From Alteromonas sp. RKMC-009 (lineage in GTDB: Bacteria; Pseudomonadota; Gammaproteobacteria; Enterobacterales; Alteromonadaceae), in NCBI RefSeq assembly GCF_003584565.2, contig NZ_CP031010.1, positions 124,001 through 188,000 on the forward strand: a DNA stretch of 64,000 nucleotides, given 5' to 3'. The position numbers and the translations under genes were made by a program. Below, piece after piece: positions 60,699 through 64,000 of the stretch. The notes beneath the pieces are model-generated. The model was not told where the DNA came from. It worked only from the letters and a program-made list of their open reading frames with translations, and ran no database searches. Within the stretch, counting starts at the first letter, position 1; each line of letters opens with the position of its first letter.

Positions 60699-61778
60699 GT
60701 GAAACGCATAATCTTAAGTTCTTTTATCGCTGGACAGTTCATATTAGCTGGCTGTGCGTCGACTTCAGCAGAACCCGGAGCCGGCGTGAGTGTTGCTAAC
60801 GCTGATTTTAGTCCGGTACTGGAAGCGGTTGATACTAACCGCGACGGAAAAATGTCCCGTGCAGAGTGGCAACATGCTGGTTTGCCAGCATCCTCTTTCG
60901 GCATGTTTGAAAAAGGTCGGGGTTTTGTTACTAAAGCCGATTTTGATGAGAATCCCGCTCCTCCGGGCATTGATATAAATGGTGACGGCAAGCTGACCGT
61001 TAACGAGTTCAGACAGTTCGACCGTATGATGTCTGCAAAAATGAACCCCCGCGAATCCATTTCTGCCGCTGAACGGGCGCTGGCAATGTGGGAAGTTCAA
61101 AATGTGATGAGTAAGCATGCTTACTATCACGCCGCTGCATTAAATCTGGAAGAAATCACCGCGATATGGGTAGACGAATATGGTGACAATGCGGCCACGG
61201 CTAAGTTCTCAAGCCCTGCCTGGGTAATGAATGGCATAAACACCATCAAAGGTGCTTATGGCAGGATAAATCAGGACAACCGTCAAAAAGCGCTGGAGAA
61301 GATTGCCAAAATTTATCCGGACATCGAAGTGACAGAAGCGAATCTTGGCGCAGGCCATGAGTGGGTGATGCATACCAATACGACACCTGTCATCGAGGTG
61401 GCGGGTGACGGTAAAACAGCGAAAGGGATCTGGTATTCACCGGGCATGGGGTTAATCACTGAATTTGAAGGTGATACCGCACGTGTTGACGGTACGTTTT
61501 TCTGGGAGAAATATGCCGCCGACTTCGTTAACGAAAACGGCGTTTGGAAAATCTGGCATTTGCAAATGGCGTATGACTTTACGCCCAAGCTGGATGATAA
61601 ATGGCTGGATTTTGAGAAGAAAGGCATGGTGCAAACCGGAGAACGGGACGGCGAAATGCCGGATGGTTTTTCAAAACCAGAATATTCCTACCCGTCTTAC
61701 AGTATGAAACGAGCCGCAACGATTTATCCGGCCATTCCTCAGCCTTACTACACCTTTTCAGAAACATTCAGTTATTGA
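60699..61778 (+). CDS. Lipoprotein with EF-hands and NTF2/SnoaL-like domain
   Basis: A 359-residue lipoprotein (lipobox LAGC near residue 19). Two EF-hand calcium loops come first (DTNRDGKMSRAEW about 49-61 and DINGDGKLTVNEF about 94-106). An NTF2/SnoaL-like domain (about 125-300) follows, nearly identical in part to the IS-split gene (37 of 38 residues around GHEWVMHTNTTPV). It begins with GTG seven bases after AAGGAG. A LacI-type operator lies upstream and a terminator follows. It is probably a periplasmic-face accessory or enzyme of the substrate imported by the next TBDR; activity unknown. Confidence 0.82.
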   Translation: MKRIILSSFIAGQFILAGCASTSAEPGAGVSVANADFSPVLEAVDTNRDGKMSRAEWQHAGLPASSFGMFEKGRGFVTKADFDENPAPPGIDINGDGKLTVNEFRQFDRMMSAKMNPRESISAAERALAMWEVQNVMSKHAYYHAAALNLEEITAIWVDEYGDNAATAKFSSPAWVMNGINTIKGAYGRINQDNRQKALEKIAKIYPDIEVTEANLGAGHEWVMHTNTTPVIEVAGDGKTAKGIWYSPGMGLITEFEGDTARVDGTFFWEKYAADFVNENGVWKIWHLQMAYDFTPKLDDKWLDFEKKGMVQTGERDGEMPDGFSKPEYSYPSYSMKRAATIYPAIPQPYYTFSETFSY

Positions 61779-61783
61779 GTTAT

Positions 61784-61807
61784 CGCCGCCCGGTCGGGCG
61801 GCGTTTT
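61784..61807 (+). terminator. Terminator after the EF-hand/NTF2-like gene
   Basis: CGCCGCCC-GGTC-GGGCGGCG, an 8-bp perfect GC-rich stem followed by TTTT. Confidence 0.85.
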
Positions 61808-61982
61808 ATCAGTCGTGGAAGCCGCTGCTTTGCCGCTGGTCAGGCTAATTCTGAGCTCTCCACATTAATTTCCAAAACTAGCGGGTATTTGTAACTCAAA
61901 TGTTTTGGATTTGTTAATTCGATTGGGCATGTAAAACAGGATTTTTAATAATCATCCACAGACGCTCCTGTCTGTAACGTTT

Positions 61983-61996
61983 TGGGAGCGCTCCCA
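61983..61996. promoter_or_regulatory. LacI-type operator 3
   Basis: TGGGAGCGCTCCCA, a perfect 14-bp palindrome 40 bp before the receptor start. Confidence 0.8.
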
Positions 61997-62036
61997 TAAG
62001 TGAAAAGAAGATTCGTTAACAGCAAGGACATGAGAT

Positions 62037-64000
62037 ATGAGAACTAATCAAAGAACATCACTTGCCAGTGCGGTTGTGCTGGCTTTGTCCGGCATTGCCG
62101 GTACTGCTGCTGCGCAAACAGATAAGAAAGATGACGATAAAACACTGGAAGTGATTGAAGTAACCGCGCAGAAGCGGGTGCAGAGTATCAATGATACCGC
62201 TATCGCCATCAGCGCAGTGAGTGGCGATGACATCACCAACCGCGGCGACAGCTCCTACGATGCTGCCATTAAAGGTACACCGTCTGTGAAAGTGCAGGGC
62301 ATTGCTCAGGGGGCTCAGGTATTTATTCGTGGTGTGGGTTCCCAGATCGATCCTGCCTTCGCCGACCCGGCAGTGGCAACGCTGATTGATGGTGTGTATA
62401 CCGGCAGAACTGAATCTGTGCAGGCGGGCACTTTCGACATCTCACGAATCGAGGTATTAAGGGGGCCGCAGGGAACCTTGTATGGCAGAAACGCGTCTGG
62501 CGGCTCGATGAACGTTATCACCCGCGACCCGGTGTTGGGTGACGTAGAAGGCTACGTCACTGCACAACTGGGCAACTTCAGTATGAAACGTCTGGAAGGC
62601 GCACTTAATCTACCCGTCGGCGAAGATTTTGCCATTCGTGTTGCCGGATATAAAAGTAGCCGGGATGGTTATTTAAGTGATGGCAGTATGGAAGATGACT
62701 CGTCAGCGTTACGGGTAAAAGCCCTGTATGTGCCTTCTGATGAAACCCGCGTGTTGTTCAAATACGAGAAATCCACCTATGAAGGCAATGCGGCAAATAC
62801 AGTGCCGGTAGAAGGATGGGAAGGTAACCTCACATTTCCGCCGTTTCTCGCTGCTTTCGCCCCGGATGGTTGGGTGACGGACAATCCTGACGACCCGTGG
62901 ACAAACGACAAGTATCACCAACCCGGCCTCAACAAGCGTGACTCGGTTACCTATTCATTGCAGGCGAGTCAGGACTTTGACTGGGCTACAGTTAATGTGA
63001 TTGCGGCTTATTCAAATCACGAAAACTCCGAGAAAACCAGTCATCTGTTCGGTATTACAGACCCGGATATCTTCCTCGCCTGTGGTTCATCGGATTGTTA
63101 CGACGATAATACCGGTAATGCAGATTATAAAACCGTTGAAGTACGCCTTGATTCACCGGCCAGCTCGGACGTAATGTGGATGGTTGGCGGTTATTTTCTG
63201 AAAAGTCAGGGGGATGTGGGCGGTGACGGACAGGAGCTGACACTGGGTGATGCCATTTATACTTACAACCAGGCGTTCGCTCCCAGTGAGACAAAAGCCA
63301 TTTTCGGGCAGATGACTTATCCGTTGTCGGATACCCTGCGTCTGACAGGTGGTTTGCGTTTCAGTAATGATACCCGGGAGAACAGTTATGAGCTGTATGA
63401 TCCCGAGGGTGTGCAACTTGAAACCGACAGTCAGACCACGGAAGACGACTCAGTTACGTGGAAAGCGGGTATAGAATATGATGTCAGCGACGATCAGCTT
63501 TTTTATGCGCATATTGCTTCCGGGTTTAAGCAAGGTGGCGTTAATACCACAGTGCCGGTGACGGATTTCGACCCTGAAGAATTGATCAGTTACGAAGCCG
63601 GTATGAAGAACACGCTGCTGGACAATCACCTGCAAGCCAACTTTGCCGTGTTCTACTATGATTACATGGATTACCAGGTCCCCACGCTGCAAAATATCCC
63701 CGTTGGTGATACCGGCGAGATATCTTCTTTCCCGGTGGTGCTGAATGCCGGAGACAGCACTATTTACGGTGCGGAAGCGACATTTGACTGGATTGTGTCA
63801 GATGCCGGCAGATTGAAAGCATCCATGAGCTATCTGAACACCGAATATGGCGAAACAGAGTTACCGGTCAACCCGTTTATCGACGGCGGCCCTTATCAAC
63901 TTGAAGGGCGGGAAATGGTCAACGCGCCTGAGCTTACCGCGATGCTGGGTTATGAGCACAGCTGGTATCTTGACAGCGGCTCACTGATTGCGGGCATCAC
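62037..64000 (+). CDS. TonB-dependent receptor, cut by the window edge
   Basis: The first 654 residues of an outer-membrane receptor; no stop occurs before the window ends. It has a signal peptide (to about AAAQ, residue 27), a TonB-box-like EVIEVTAQKR, a plug domain with IRGVGSQIDPAF and IEVLRGPQGTLYGRNASGG, and the start of the barrel. The ATG at 62037 is eight bases after AAGGA; another ATG at 62030 is too close to it. A LacI-type operator stands just upstream, so uptake is likely tied to the inducer of the neighbouring repressor. The ligand is unknown. Confidence 0.9.
   Translation, partial: MRTNQRTSLASAVVLALSGIAGTAAAQTDKKDDDKTLEVIEVTAQKRVQSINDTAIAISAVSGDDITNRGDSSYDAAIKGTPSVKVQGIAQGAQVFIRGVGSQIDPAFADPAVATLIDGVYTGRTESVQAGTFDISRIEVLRGPQGTLYGRNASGGSMNVITRDPVLGDVEGYVTAQLGNFSMKRLEGALNLPVGEDFAIRVAGYKSSRDGYLSDGSMEDDSSALRVKALYVPSDETRVLFKYEKSTYEGNAANTVPVEGWEGNLTFPPFLAAFAPDGWVTDNPDDPWTNDKYHQPGLNKRDSVTYSLQASQDFDWATVNVIAAYSNHENSEKTSHLFGITDPDIFLACGSSDCYDDNTGNADYKTVEVRLDSPASSDVMWMVGGYFLKSQGDVGGDGQELTLGDAIYTYNQAFAPSETKAIFGQMTYPLSDTLRLTGGLRFSNDTRENSYELYDPEGVQLETDSQTTEDDSVTWKAGIEYDVSDDQLFYAHIASGFKQGGVNTTVPVTDFDPEELISYEAGMKNTLLDNHLQANFAVFYYDYMDYQVPTLQNIPVGDTGEISSFPVVLNAGDSTIYGAEATFDWIVSDAGRLKASMSYLNTEYGETELPVNPFIDGGPYQLEGREMVNAPELTAMLGYEHSWYLDSGSLIAGI

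Overview
The window looks like chromosomal DNA of a marine, Alteromonas-like gammaproteobacterium. The reasons are four TonB-dependent receptors (TBDRs), lipoprotein glycoside hydrolases, an L-rhamnose pathway using RhaT, a RhaI-type isomerase and a fused aldolase/dehydrogenase, a LigE-type secreted DNA ligase and a Zur-controlled zrg-like zinc locus. This placement is inferred from gene content; no search or composition count was run. No rRNA, tRNA or CRISPR array was seen.

Layout. 1-3.9 kb: LigE ligase, then the vanillate O-demethylase genes vanA-vanB opposite vanR, with VanR palindromes between them. 4.3-6.8 kb: three overlapping glycosyltransferase genes. 6.9-13.8 kb: regulators (AraC, LysR), an MFS exporter, an orphan soluble histidine kinase, RidA, an aldo/keto reductase and a metallo-beta-lactamase-fold hydrolase. 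14.2-19.3 kb: a TBDR plus GH2 lipoprotein locus. 19.4-21.1 kb: a ParD-like/methionine aminopeptidase pair and a Phd-RelE pair. 21.2-38.8 kb: a rhamnoside locus with GH3, a GH78 alpha-L-rhamnosidase, a TBDR, rhamnulokinase, a DeoR regulator, RhaEW, RhaI, LldD and RhaT. A repeated TGATTGAAAATGATTG-like site lies upstream of at least four of its transcription units. 39-44.4 kb: a DUF533 protein, an unrecognised secreted protein, and a zinc locus (DUF2796/ZrgA, MerC, DUF3299, ABC ATPase, FtsX-type permease) with Zur-like palindromes. 44.4-47.9 kb: a YjeH-type amino-acid exporter opposite an Lrp regulator, then LysR and LysE.

48.1-56.6 kb is the most interesting region. A TetR regulator is divergent from an MFS transporter, a TIM-barrel protein, a DUF6379 protein, a Tat-exported small subunit and a GMC oxidoreductase, followed by a TBDR. 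The TIM-barrel/DUF6379 pair resembles the alpha/beta subunits of C-glycoside deglycosidases. The GMC/Tat pair resembles a periplasmic glucoside 3-dehydrogenase. Together they suggest uptake, 3-oxidation and C-glycosidic bond cleavage of an unidentified glycoside.

56.7-64 kb: a frameshifted gamma-glutamylcyclotransferase-like gene; an NTF2/SnoaL-like secreted protein gene split by an IS481-type element (7-bp target duplication, amber stop in the transposase); a LacI regulator; a second NTF2-like protein fused to EF-hands; and a TBDR cut by the window edge. Palindromes of the type TGGGAGCGCTCCCA precede these last transcription units. With vanillate demethylase, rhamnosidase, beta-glucosidase and the putative C-glycoside system in one window, use of glycosylated (poly)phenols is a plausible but untested theme.
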